NCBI GenBank assembly: GCA_019155205.2 | Contig: JAHNZQ020003148.1 | Span: 261,924 to 276,054 of the forward strand | From: Gracilaria vermiculophylla | Lineage: Eukaryota; Rhodophyta; Florideophyceae; Gracilariales; Gracilariaceae | Length of the DNA stretch: 14,131 nt | Direction: 5' to 3' | Part shown: positions 1-8,913 of the stretch, piece by piece | Numbering within the stretch: position 1 is the first letter of the stretch | How the letters are laid out: every line of letters starts with the position of its first letter | Notes under the pieces: generated by a model | What the model saw: the letters and a program-made list of their open reading frames with translations, nothing else | What the model was told of the DNA's origin: nothing | The model's database searches: none | Program-made: the position numbers and the translations under genes

Positions 1-882
1 TGGATAACTGACGATAACCCCGATATCGCGATCCACCCGAGGAGTATCGTGTCCTTCTCTCCTTAGGTGAATTCCTTCCCGACCGGTACCCTGTCCTCCT
101 CCGCGAGGCGTCAGGTCCAGACGGTGCATAGAAAGATTCCTGAGGTGGTCCCGTTTCCCTACGACAGTATCCTTTCCTCCTGTGGCGTAAGGGGTGGCAG
201 TATCCTTTCCTTCTCTGCCCGGGGTCACCTTAGGTGTTGATAGAGGGAACCTCTCCTGTACGGAAGAATAACTTTGAAACGCCGCTGCGGGGAGCAGGTG
301 CGCGGTTTGGGAACGAACCTCCGCACGGGTAACATCTGAGATCACCTCTAGGAAGGGGTCGGAATCCAGCAATGCATCCACAGCACGGTGAGCGCTCTCC
401 GTGGTGATTTCCTCCACAAGGACGTGGCCGTTCGCTCCGAAGTGGGATTCAACATCTACAGGTACTCTTTCGACCAGCTCCTGAGAGAACCATTCCGTAA
501 GGTGCGGGGCCAGGGACTCCAGGAGGGATCTAGCCTCCGGGTGTTCCCGTCCCTGCAGCTCCTGAGATGGCGGCTGCGATGCCGTGTGCGGTTCTTCAAC
601 CTCCACATCAGCGTTCTCCAGAGGTGTCGCGGGGGATTCCGCTTGCCTCCGATCATGCACTCTCCTAAGGCGACTCCTAAAACGCTCCGCAGAGGAGCCA
701 GGCTTCCGAAGGAGACGTTCAGGGTCCTCAATTCCGGCCGCCACCTCCTGGAGAGCGCCGCGTGAGCTGCGCTCACCGACGGAGTCGGTTGCTTGAGGAC
801 CCTGAAGGGGGTTTCCATTGAGGGTTCTGAGGGGTCCATAGAGGAGTAGGTTGGGGGTGATTGTTTTCCACTTCCGAATCAA
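1..882 (-). CDS. Gag-like open frame of LTR retrotransposon, partial (runs off left edge)
   Basis: One minus-strand frame is open from just after a TAG at 885-883 to the window edge, about 290 codons, with no stop. It lies downstream of an LTR and primer-binding-site candidate on the same strand, which is where gag sits. The product starts Arg/Ser-rich, then has an acidic, probably helical middle (for example VDALLDSDPFLEVISD), then a basic Gly/Arg-rich end with repeated GKDT/GHDT segments, which would suit nucleic-acid binding. No CCHC knuckle, protease or reverse transcriptase is in view. No ATG lies near the start of this frame. An ATG at 839-837 opens a different frame that stays open to 456, so a frameshift near the start or an unusual start is possible. 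The gag assignment rests on position and composition, not on a recognised domain. Confidence 0.45.
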   Translation of the reverse strand, partial: MIRKWKTITPNLLLYGPLRTLNGNPLQGPQATDSVGERSSRGALQEVAAGIEDPERLLRKPGSSAERFRSRLRRVHDRRQAESPATPLENADVEVEEPHTASQPPSQELQGREHPEARSLLESLAPHLTEWFSQELVERVPVDVESHFGANGHVLVEEITTESAHRAVDALLDSDPFLEVISDVTRAEVRSQTAHLLPAAAFQSYSSVQERFPLSTPKVTPGREGKDTATPYATGGKDTVVGKRDHLRNLSMHRLDLTPRGGGQGTGREGIHLRREGHDTPRVDRDIGVIVSYP

Positions 883-981
883 CTAAAGGAAGAATTCATC
901 TGTTGGGGTTCGATCGTTGCAAACGAGAAGCACGGTTCTGCTGCGACTTTTGCGAATCCTTAAGGAACTGTGACCTTCTAA

Positions 982-993
982 GTCGGGAGACCA
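982..993 (-). other. Primer-binding-site candidate
   Basis: On the minus strand TGGTCTCCCGAC begins two bases after the aligned LTR end. It starts with TGG, as a site complementary to a tRNA 3' CCA end should. The matching tRNA would end GTCGGGAGACCA. I cannot name that tRNA from this window. Confidence 0.4.
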
Positions 994-995
994 GT

Positions 996-1549
996 TATGG
1001 CACGATCAGTTCTCCTTTCGAGGTAGTAGAGCACAACGTCCGTTCGGAGTTTTTGTTGCCTCCAAAGCTGCCTGTTCCTAAAGGTGGTCTCCGGTATCTG
1101 CTGTCGCGAGCCGGGGGAATTATTTAAGGGGATCCGCAAACACCAAGCGGAGGGGGAGGTTCAGTGGGCGGACTATGCTCCTACAGGCGCTGCTATGGTG
1201 CGGCCTGGGGATCGTCGGCTTAGAAACCTGAAGATGGTCGATGAGAGTCTGCAACCGGAAAAGTAGATGAAGACTCAAGGGTGCTTGTCTTTACTTCCCC
1301 AGAGGTGGAGCTCAACCGGCAGATCAAATATCAAGCCAGGAGCCCGCCTCAGCAGGTCTCACTACTGTACCAATTACCTGCATAAATTACCTAAAATAAA
1401 TAATAATTCTACCGTTCCTCAAGGATACTGTAGCGCACGTGGGCGGGATTATGCACCACGTGGCCCAGCTAATAAAATACGAGTCCTCTTTAGGAATATC
1501 TCGCCATAAAGTCACACCACCATATTTCTTTAGGAGCCACTGTACTACA
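996..1549 (-). repeat. LTR (5' LTR of minus-strand retrotransposon)
   Basis: This 554-bp segment matches the solo LTR at 8218-8770 in inverted orientation over its whole length. Read on the minus strand it starts TGTAGTACAGTGG and ends GTGCCATA, where the other copy ends GTACCACA, so the terminal CA seems to have mutated. It is followed by a primer-binding-site candidate and a long open frame on the same strand, which makes it a 5' LTR. Divergence between the copies is uneven: the stretch 1391-1500 is nearly identical, while 996-1080 and 1225-1262 are much more diverged. The matching 3' LTR would lie left of the window. Confidence 0.82.
1391..1500 (-). promoter_or_regulatory. Conserved LTR control block: paired CACGTG boxes and AT-rich TATA-like stretch
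   Basis: Within the LTR this block differs from the other copy (8270-8376) at only about four positions. In LTR sense it has a CCACGTGG palindrome, a CCCGCCC box and a second CACGTG within about 30 bases, followed some 40 bases on by an AT-rich TTATTATTTATTTTAG. Paired G/E-boxes upstream of a TATA-like stretch fit a U3 promoter. The promoter role is inferred from position and conservation. Confidence 0.4.
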
Positions 1550-2310
1550 AAAAACAGGGTCAACGGGAGGGTTTTCTACGTTGGCCCACTAGTGAGTCAT
1601 CTATGATAGGTCACAAAGACTGTTTTCCTAGAACGAGGGCAGGTGTCCTTTCAGAGGAAACGCCTAGAAGGTTCGATCGTGTGTTCGTGTAAGAGTGATA
1701 CTGGCGGATTCCCATGAGGGTATCAAAGTGGTCCGCAAAATCACGATAAATTCAAAGAACGTATTCAAAGAACATAATAATTTACGCATAACTCAACAAA
1801 ACATAAACGAAAAAATGTAGAGATCCTAACACCAACCAGCGCAAAAATCGAGGCAAGGGTGCACCGCCTCTAAGATAATCCAAACTCTCTTGTTAAACAA
1901 TGACATACACTTACAAAGCCCATTCAAGCTCGATGTTCCGTTCAGTGTTCACGAACATCGTAGTGCGGCGCGCTCGCAATAATTTAAGAACAAAGATTTA
2001 TTTCGTACTGTTTAGGACCTTAAAATTTCCTAAAACCCACGAACAACAGGTGCATTGAAAGTGCTACTGCCACCATACATTTCTAGAAAAAATATATATA
2101 TATAAAAAATAAGGTTGCCCTGCTCTTTTTCATATGCATTTATTGCGTCGCACAATATCAGTACTAAACATGTGTTTAAATTTTATTATAATTTTTATTT
2201 GCATTGTTGATTCCTTACCACTTATTTCTTTTCAATCACCTTACTATCTGGTTCAAACGCTTCTTTACTCTGGCTGCCTTGGATGTTCAATTATCGGGCG
2301 GTGATAAAGT
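1550..2310. other. No gene recognised; AT-rich spacer
   Basis: I see no coding region. The stretch holds a short direct repeat, ATTCAAAGAAC twice at about 1750-1775, and a (TA)n microsatellite near 2093-2105. Base composition becomes AT-rich toward the right, like the Tc1 fragment that follows. It may contain older, unrecognisable transposon sequence. Confidence 0.5.
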
Positions 2311-2572
2311 AATTGCTCTTTAAACTAATATTCTACGAGAAAAAGGAATTGTTTTCTACAGAAGGCTGAAAACGGCAACGAAGTTCCAGAATGGCGTTTC
2401 GAATAAGAAATGGATTTTACACAAAAAAAGCAATACTTATTATCGTTAAAGTTATGAGAAATCGTTGTTGTGTAATTTTCCAGAACGTGGGTAGATAAAC
2501 GAAGTATTAAAAGTTGTGTAATGCAAGAATAACCTTTTTTTCTTATTGGTGGGACTATCATTTTCTACAGCT
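2310..2572 (+). mobile_element. Tc1/mariner element, 3' fragment
   Basis: This is the 3' end of a Tc1-like element related to the one at 10281-11404, on the opposite strand. The clearest match is 2455-2540 against 10347-10425 (minus). There the end of the transposase frame reads MRNRCCVIFQNVGR, stop, TKY, stop, against MQNRCIGVLQNAGRKNKY in the other copy. After the stop both continue into TTCTTATTG and a motif (2550-2571) that matches 18 of 22 bases of 10284-10305, probably the terminal repeat. Upstream of about 2310 the match is lost, so the 5' part is deleted or too decayed. No catalytic residues remain and it cannot encode a functional protein. Confidence 0.65.
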
Positions 2573-2637
2573 ATATGTTTGAAATTATTTACCCTGGTCA
2601 AAATGTTGTTGCGCGTTTTACTGTGACTCAAACAACG

Positions 2638-2740
2638 GAGAAATTACGCAGTACGAAATTTGCATCTATTTTGTCGTAAGTTGTCACGAAACTGAGTTAC
2701 GAATTTGGTACTGTTTGAAATTTCGCAATACAAAATTCGT
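2638..2740 (+). repeat. Dispersed repeat 'X', left copy (inverted partner at about 9990-10085)
   Basis: The core 2642-2662 matches 10053-10073 in inverted orientation with two differences (AATTACGCAGTACGAAATTT here). Weaker similarity continues to about 2690, including GTCAC. Several ACGAAA/TTTCGT words make the copy partly self-complementary. It lies about 200 bases upstream of the Harbinger-type gene, as its partner lies upstream of the Myb-like gene, so it may be a terminal or subterminal repeat of that element. Confidence 0.45.
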
Positions 2741-2853
2741 ATCGTGGACAGAGTGCCCATGTTGCAAACGTTTGTCCATGGCTGTCCATGTAGGTTTCAA
2801 AAGTCCACAGCACCCAAGCTTTCGACCTCTTCTTGCTCCATCATTGAGCAATC

Positions 2854-4011
2854 ATGAGAATTGCCGATCATTCTCTCGCTCAATGTCGCATGCAGCAACG
2901 CATGTGGCAAAAACGCCTTCAACAAGCGCTTCTCCTTGATCTTCCCGAGCAGTATGTCCTCAGAGCTCTTGGACAACTCATAACCGCAGATGAAGAAACT
3001 GAGAAACTCTTACACAGAACAAAGCATATTATCCAAGCAACGTTTAACATCAACATGTTCTCTGATCACGAATGCCTAATCAACTTTCGCTTTAGAAAGC
3101 AGCATCTGTGCTATATTTCAAATTTGATACCCTGGTTGTCTTCTACTAGTCGCAACCGATACTATTGTGATTCAATAACGGCATTATGCGTTCTCTGTCG
3201 CAGACTTGCGACTACAACACGTTGTACAGATGTAGAAAGGTTCTTTGGTATGCACTCCTGCAAACTTAGCGAGGTCTTCTGCGAGGTATGCGATCTTTTC
3301 ACAGATGTATTTGGATATGTACTCACAGTTCGAAGTTCGATGATGCACAGACGAAAAGCGGATTACGCAAATGCAATTGAAGGTATGGTGCTCCATAGGA
3401 TCATTGCGTAGGGTTCATTGATTGTACCAAGCATCGAATACGACGCCCAGGTGGTTACCCATCGCTGCAGCGTGCGTGCTATTCAGGGCACAAAAGAATG
3501 CACTGTTTGGTATTTCTAACGATTTGTTCTCCAAATGGTTTAATGTTCTCCCTTTATGACCCTCAAACTGGTCATCGCCATGACCTAACACTGTTAAGGG
3601 AGAGGGAGTGGGAAGCAAATTTGGGCCCTTCTTCTTTTCAACGGATTCCAGTTCTTTGTATACGGTGATGCCGCGTTTTTATTGAGACCTTGGATGCAAT
3701 GTCCATTTCAGTCACAAGGTGCCACTGAACTTGAGAGGAAGGTAAATCGGGATATGAGCGCTTTACGGGTTTGTGTTGAGCATAACTGCAAGGATCTTAC
3801 ACAGTATTGGACGAGTAATGATTTCGCTCGTAATCTGAAAGTTCGCAAAATACCCATTGGTCTCCTCTATAAAACATCAGCGATCTTGTTGAATTTTCAC
3901 ACATGTCTGTACAAATGTGGACAGACAGCAAAGTCGTTTAGCGTATGTCCTCCCTCACTGGACGAGTATCTGAGCTTTGCTTGGTACGGAATATTGGATG
4001 TTCGTACATAG
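2854..4011 (+). pseudogene. PIF/Harbinger-type transposase (DDE_Tnp_4 / HARBI1-like), frameshifted
   Basis: The family makes a nuclear DDE nuclease that cuts and pastes its own element. The N-terminal part (2854 to about 3380) contains the family signatures NFRFRKQ, NRYYCDSITALCVLCRRLAT, FGMHSCKLSEVF and a DVFGYVLTVRSSMMHRRKADYA stretch interrupted by no stop. The middle (about 3380-3655) is in another frame, with a TAG at 3396-3398, and carries GFIDCTK, RACYSGHKRMHCL and SLYDPQTGHRHDLTLLRE. The last part (about 3658-4011) returns to the first frame with VYGDAAFLLRPW, KVRKIPIGLLYKTSA and CPPSLDEYL. The presumed catalytic Asp (GAT 3420-3422), Asp (GAT 3667-3669) and Glu (GAG 3778-3780) are all kept. 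The family's usual GFIDGTK Gly is Cys here. Total length is near the family norm, so the gene is full-length but broken by two opposite shifts and one stop. Confidence 0.85.
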
Positions 4012-4186
4012 CCCGCAGCAGCGCAAGCAAGCCAACTCTCGTCGGCCTCCCTCCCGCCTTCATCGCCAAGCCGCTTCGAAGTTGGACGAGTGCTTCTTGT
4101 AAAAATTATTGTTGAACTCCTGCCGAACACATCTTACACGCTCTTTTTCCTTCTTAACAAAACGTTTTCGTCACCCAACAGCCACA
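4012..4186 (+). promoter_or_regulatory. 5' flank of the tubulin copy
   Basis: The 175 bases between the transposase stop and the tubulin ATG are pyrimidine-rich (CTCTTTTTCCTTCTTAAC near 4140) and end in CCACAATG, a reasonable start context. This looks like a 5' untranslated region or initiator carried with the tubulin copy. I see no clear TATA box. Confidence 0.3.
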
Positions 4187-5515
4187 ATGCGCGAGGTCAT
4201 TTCTCTTCACATCAGCCAAGCTGGCGTGGAAGTCGCCAATTCTCATTGGGAGCTTTATTGCATGGTGCATGGCATCACTCCGGACGGAACCATCTCCAAA
4301 GAAAAAAAGATAAAGGGAGGAAGCGACTCTTTCTCTACTTTGTTTTCTGACACCTCTGGTGTCAAGCAGGTTCCACGTGCCGTCTTCCTTGACCTTGAAC
4401 CCATCGTCATCGACGAATATCTTCATGGTGAGTACCCCAAGCTCTATCACCCGGGGCGGCTCATCACCGAAAAGAAGGACGCCGCTAATAACTACGCTCG
4501 TGGCCATTACACCACCGGGATGGATATCGTGGACACCGCCCTCGACCGCATCTATAAGCTCGCAACCAACTGCTCGGTCCCTCAGGGCTTCCTTGTTTTC
4601 TCATCTGTTTGTGGAGCTACTGGATCTGGTCTTGGATCGCTGATTCTTGATCGCATTTCATGCGATTACGGCAAGAATTTTATGCTCGGATTCACTCTTT
4701 ATCCTTCTCTCCAGGTGTCGACCTCCTTCGTTGAACCGTACAAATCTTTCTCGGCCTCCCACGCCTTGCTGGGGCACCTTGATGTGGGATTTGTTCTCGA
4801 TAATGAGGCTATTTACCACATCTGCCGTCGTTCTTTGAGCATTGCTCGTCCGACGTAGTCCAATCTTAACCGCCTCATTCTCAAAGTGGTATTTTCTCTC
4901 ACCGCCTCTCTCCGTTTTCATGGTGCTCTGAATGTGGACATCAACGAGTTACAGACCCACTTGGTTTTTTACCCTCGAATTCACTTCATGCTTTCTGCCT
5001 ATGCACCCATTGTCGCCAAGGAGAAGGGTCACCATGAAGAATCCAGGGTGGCTAAGACTACATCAGCTGTGTTCCAACCCAACATGGCATTCGCTTTTTC
5101 CGACCCACGCTCTGGTCGCTACATCGCTCTGTCTCTCAACTCTCGTAGAAAGGACATGTTCCCGAGAGATGTGGATTCGGCCGTTGCTTCCATCAAGACG
5201 AAGCGCTTCGTTCAGTTTCTCCAGTGGTCGCCCACCGGTATGAAGATTGAAATCAACTCCCAGCCGCCTATTCTTGTGAATGATGATGATTTGGTTGAGT
5301 CAAATAGGTCTGTTTGCTCAATTGCAAACTGTACAGCTATTGCAGAGGGGTTTGCTCGAAACAACGCCAAGTTCGATCTGATTTTCGCTAAGAGAGCATT
5401 CGTACACTGGTTTGTTGGGGAGGGTGTCAATATTCGTCCACATGTTTACCTTGCCACTGACCTACGATTAGGCCCATTGCCTTCATGTTCTCAATTACCT
5501 GTTCCTTGGCTCTGA
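4187..5515 (+). pseudogene. Alpha-tubulin copy with in-frame stop and lost C-terminus
   Basis: Alpha-tubulin pairs with beta-tubulin to build microtubules. The frame starts [13 protein letters not shown] at the ATG 4187 and follows the family without introns to VGEG at about 5425, roughly 413 codons. Recognisable blocks include [72 protein letters not shown] and AKRAFVHW. A TAG at 4856-4858 is codon 224, exactly where the family has the Tyr that stacks on the nucleotide base. The GTP-binding glycine loop, GGGTGSG in the family, reads CGATGSG. The Glu needed to trigger GTP hydrolysis in the partner is kept (NVDINELQ). After VGEG homology stops at once, so the last helix and acidic tail are missing; the frame then runs through unrelated sequence to a stop at 5513-5515. 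Many substitutions with no frameshift suggest a long period as a coding gene before the stop arose. Confidence 0.88.
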
Positions 5516-8212
5516 CTCTTGTCTATGTGGACTAAAGGTTCATTCGCTGAAACCCCCAAACAACCTGCATGTAGGTCTGACTCAGGTAATCTGTTGACAA
5601 CCTGATATTAGTGCTTTTGTGACATATCTTAAAGAGAAGGAGCTGCAATTCGTTCATGCGTCACAAAGGCTGCCGAAACCCACCCTACGGTTTGCACAAT
5701 GGCAAACGGATCTAGCAGTTTACAACGCGTAATCTCGACCTCTTCGTCTCTGTATTTGATGAGTTCCTTCATCCATAGCACAGAGAACTGAGTGTATTTG
5801 AAACCACTGGTGCGTACCAACTCACTTTTTTGGACTGGAAAGTGTGATAAAGTTGTTCAAAGAGGGTTTTACATAGGAAGGGAATCTCTTCATCACTGAA
5901 CGCCTGCAGACGTTGAAGAAAGTTATCTCTACTAATATGAGTTATCGAATTTCCTGCCAAGTACCACCGTGCAGAGGACCTTAACGGCCAACGTGCGGAG
6001 CATTCACTGTCTTTCTCTGTTCCCCAGTTACACGCCATTCCTGTGGAAGTGCTTCAAGCTGGTTTGACTGGCGGATCCATGGATGACACAACCATGTTGA
6101 GACATACTAGGCCCTTTGATGAGGAGAGCCATAGTCCGGGCACAGAGGTGGTATTGCAGCTGACGCCTTCATTTTCGATGTTGCTAAATTTGAAGAAGCA
6201 GCACCCCCACTTGCAGGTGGTCGCACCCTTCATGCCTTTGTCTGACCAACCGTTGGGCTACTTCCAGTTGATACTGCTTTATCGAACCGGAGATTAGGGC
6301 TCAGCGCTGGTGCCTGTCTTGTGCTGGAACCCCGAATAGCTTGATGGGTGTCACACCCGTCATTCCCACGCTTGTCTGCATTAAGATCCACCGAGTCCTC
6401 CAATAACAAAGGTGATTCCAAACTACATCACCTCACCACTGATACAGAACAAACGTAATGCTTTCTGAAATCAATCGATGGAGTACCTATCGAAGCGGCC
6501 CGATTGCTTCTTGATTGTGATACATCTGGAGTTTGCGGGTGTCGAAAACTCTGTGTATACATCGTTCAGGTAGCAGTCTTTTGTTGCTGCCGCGGTGGGA
6601 ATCTCCTCACGACGGAAACCCGATTGTCTTCGTCCGAGCCCTTCTCATATAAGCTCGACTCTGATGACATTACTTTGTGGTTCACCCAATCCCAGTCTTC
6701 CAGCTCGCTTGAAGTAATTTTGCGTAGTCGGGTCACAGTGGCATGAACTTCATTGACAAACGTAAGTCTCCATCTTCGTCCTCGTGCCCACATCCCCCAT
6801 AACGCCTTTCGCCCTGAAGACGTCAGTTCGGCTCTGACAACGGCCACCGTGGCGATATCTAGTAGTTCGCCCCTTTGGTTTGTCCAAGCGAACGCGAACC
6901 TACTGGTTGCACACAGAACGTTTACGTCAAATGCAAAAGGATATCGGCACGTGATTCGGTTTTGCCCATGTGCTTCCCAACCCTCTCCAGTACGATCCCC
7001 GGTTCCTAACGAAATGAGGGGGAGAGAGCGCAGCTCTGACCAACATGAACACCATGACCAACGTGCAAGCTTTGAGAAGCAGGTTGTGACGTATGTGGTA
7101 CCGCTTCTTCGGTGCTGGCTTCCAAAGATGATAGAGGAGTTGTGGACGTACCTTTGGGAGATTCTGTCACGATATCTGGAGTCATTGGAGACATAAGATC
7201 GTCCGGCATGAACGACGAACGTGAGAGAACGCTTGCAAACTAGGCGTAAATGCTCGAATTCCTTACTCTCTTCGTTCGAATGGAAATTAACACGGCGAGG
7301 GATACGGCTTTCATCAAGTGCGGTCGTGAACGGCGATCACTTATGCGATCCGCATTAACACCATCAGCGAGATTCCGATCGACGACTTCCCGACGTAGAA
7401 TCCTGACAGTCAAGCAAACAATCCCCTTAGATGAGGAGGCCCTCCTTGGGGCGGCAGGGAGGTTAGGTATTGGCGGCGTAGTACCAATCCGAGAAGATAC
7501 GGCGTCTGGAACAGCGTTGACAGACGGGGAAACAGCCCTCATGAGCGAGACAATCGCTGCAGTTCGTTTTCTCTCAAAAGGTGAGATGACCCCGATAGTG
7601 GAATGCGGTCGGCTCATAACACATAAAATGCGTTTGCACAATCAATAGCAATGAAGTCGCCTGACTTCGAAGCATCGTTTTCAAGGCTGCGATCTCCCAT
7701 TTTACCCTGATGGTTGAATCGTGTGCGTGGCTGTGAGAGAGACGTTTCATATCCACTCCATTTTGCCGGTGTTATCGTCAGATGCGGAAGCACTGAGTGT
7801 TGTTGAGGAACTCGCACCCATCATGACTGATGCTCCTACTACCGGTGGAACTTCTGATAAGTTGTGTGGAAAGTTTGTGCTTTGGGAGATTGTTCCAAAT
7901 GGTGTTGTTACGCTTCCTTTGTATATTGTCAATGACAGTGCTATGCAACCAAAGGACGTCGTTTTGGGACATGCTGTGCGACAGACAAGCGGTTCTTTAA
8001 ATTCGGGTGAGGGGGTTGTTCCGTATGTTGGTGCTGGTGCCGCGAGCGTCGTGTAACAATTTGGGGGAGCCGCGCAACATTATATTTCGAAAGCGGTTCA
8101 ACGACATAAACGGAATCTCATGATCACCCTTACATTACTTCGCAACATGTACCGCGTTGAAATGGAATCATACGACACGACCTTGTTTGTTCCTGGTGTC
8201 ATAGAAACTGTT
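5516..8212. other. No identifiable gene; scattered weak open frames
   Basis: I recognise no protein family here. The longest frames are: 5941-6297 (+), about 118 codons without an upstream ATG; 6566-6847 (-), with an acidic stretch SSELEDWDWVNHKVMSS; 6753-7196 (+); 7006-7209 (-), Ser/Thr/Pro-rich; 7250-7648 (+) and 7240-7641 (-), which are open on both strands over the same 390 bases; and 7721-8056 (+), which reads like ordinary protein (FVLWEIVPNGVVTLPLYIVN). None has enough support for a gene call. Two minus frames, 5769-6038 and 5629-5820, overlap as if one older frame had shifted. The region may hold a further decayed gene or transposon captured with the tubulin copy. Confidence 0.35.
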
Positions 8213-8217
8213 ATACA
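8213..8217 (+). repeat. Target-site duplication (left), ATACA
   Basis: ATACA directly precedes the solo LTR and is repeated exactly at its other end (8771-8775). A 5-bp duplication is usual for retrovirus-type integration. Confidence 0.8.
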
Positions 8218-8770
8218 TGTAGTACACTGGCTCCTAAGGCGATAGGGTGGTTTGGCCTTATGGTGTAATATTCCTAAGGAGGACTCGTATTTTATTAGCT
8301 GGGCCACGTGGTGCATAATCCCGCCCACGTGCGCCACAGTATCCTTGAGGTATGGTAGAATTATTATTTATTTTAGTTAATTTATGCAGGTAATTAGTAC
8401 AGTAGTGAGACCTGCCGAGGCGGGCTCCCGGCATGATACTTAATCTGCCGATCGAGCTCCACCTCTAGGGAAGTAAAGACAAGCATCCTTGAGTCTTCAT
8501 CTATTTTTCCGGTTGGAATCTCTTGTCGATCTACGTAGGTTTCTATGCCGCCGATCCCCAAGTCGCATCATACCAGCGCTTGTAGGGGCATTGTCCGCCC
8601 AGGGAACCTCCCCCTCCGCTTGGTGTTTGCGGATCCCCTTTAAGAATTTCCCCGGCTCGCGACAGCGGATACCGGAGACCACCTTTAGAGGCACGCACCT
8701 TTGGAGTCAACAAAAACTTCTAACGGACGTTGGGCTTTGCTACCACGAGAGGAGGGCTGACAGTACCACA
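8218..8770 (+). repeat. Solo LTR with target-site duplication
   Basis: The 553-bp segment starts TGTAGTAC and ends GTACCACA, imperfect inverted termini (7 of 8) with the canonical TG and CA. It is flanked on both sides by ATACA and is homologous over its full length to the LTR at 996-1549 in the other orientation. No internal retrotransposon sequence adjoins it, so it is a solo LTR left by recombination between two LTRs. It lies between the unassigned region and the 3' end of the Myb-like gene. Frames seen on either strand inside it are by-products. Confidence 0.88.
8270..8376 (+). promoter_or_regulatory. Conserved LTR control block, second copy
   Basis: This is the counterpart of 1391-1500, with about four differences in 107 bases. 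It has the same CCACGTGG, CCCGCCC and CACGTG boxes and the AT-rich stretch TTATTATTTATTTTAG on the plus strand. In a solo LTR such a promoter could drive transcription rightward, antisense to the Myb-like gene. Confidence 0.4.
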
Positions 8771-8775
8771 ATACA
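8771..8775 (+). repeat. Target-site duplication (right), ATACA
   Basis: Exact copy of 8213-8217, directly after the terminal CA of the solo LTR. Confidence 0.8.
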
Positions 8776-8913
8776 CATTGCATGCTTTTATGTCAGCGAG
8801 TACTCCAGGGTTTGCAAAAGCAACAGCGGTCAGCCAACCATCTGTGGTATAGTAGGGGTAATATATCACACCGTCATGGCCATAGAACGTTCCAGAAATC
8901 CTCAGAGACACAT

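Noticed and set aside
456..839. 127-codon minus-strand open frame with ATG at 839
   Set aside because: It overlaps the longer gag-like frame, is very rich in Arg, Ser and Pro, and ends inside it. It may only supply the start of that frame.
861..1509. Three plus-strand open frames (861-1127, 1084-1266, 1267-1509)
   Set aside because: They lie in or next to the LTR, antisense to its transcription. Similar frames at 8497-8694 exist only because the LTRs share DNA sequence, and the solo LTR copies carry extra stops.
1671..1681. GGTTCGATC, a tRNA T-loop-like word (a similar one lies near 908)
   Set aside because: No acceptor stem or anticodon arm can be paired around either site, so no tRNA is called.
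2091..2105. TA microsatellite
   Set aside because: Short and ordinary for AT-rich spacer; no sign of function.
4154..4507. 117-codon minus-strand open frame opposite the tubulin copy
   Set aside because: It is the antisense shadow of a strongly recognisable tubulin frame.
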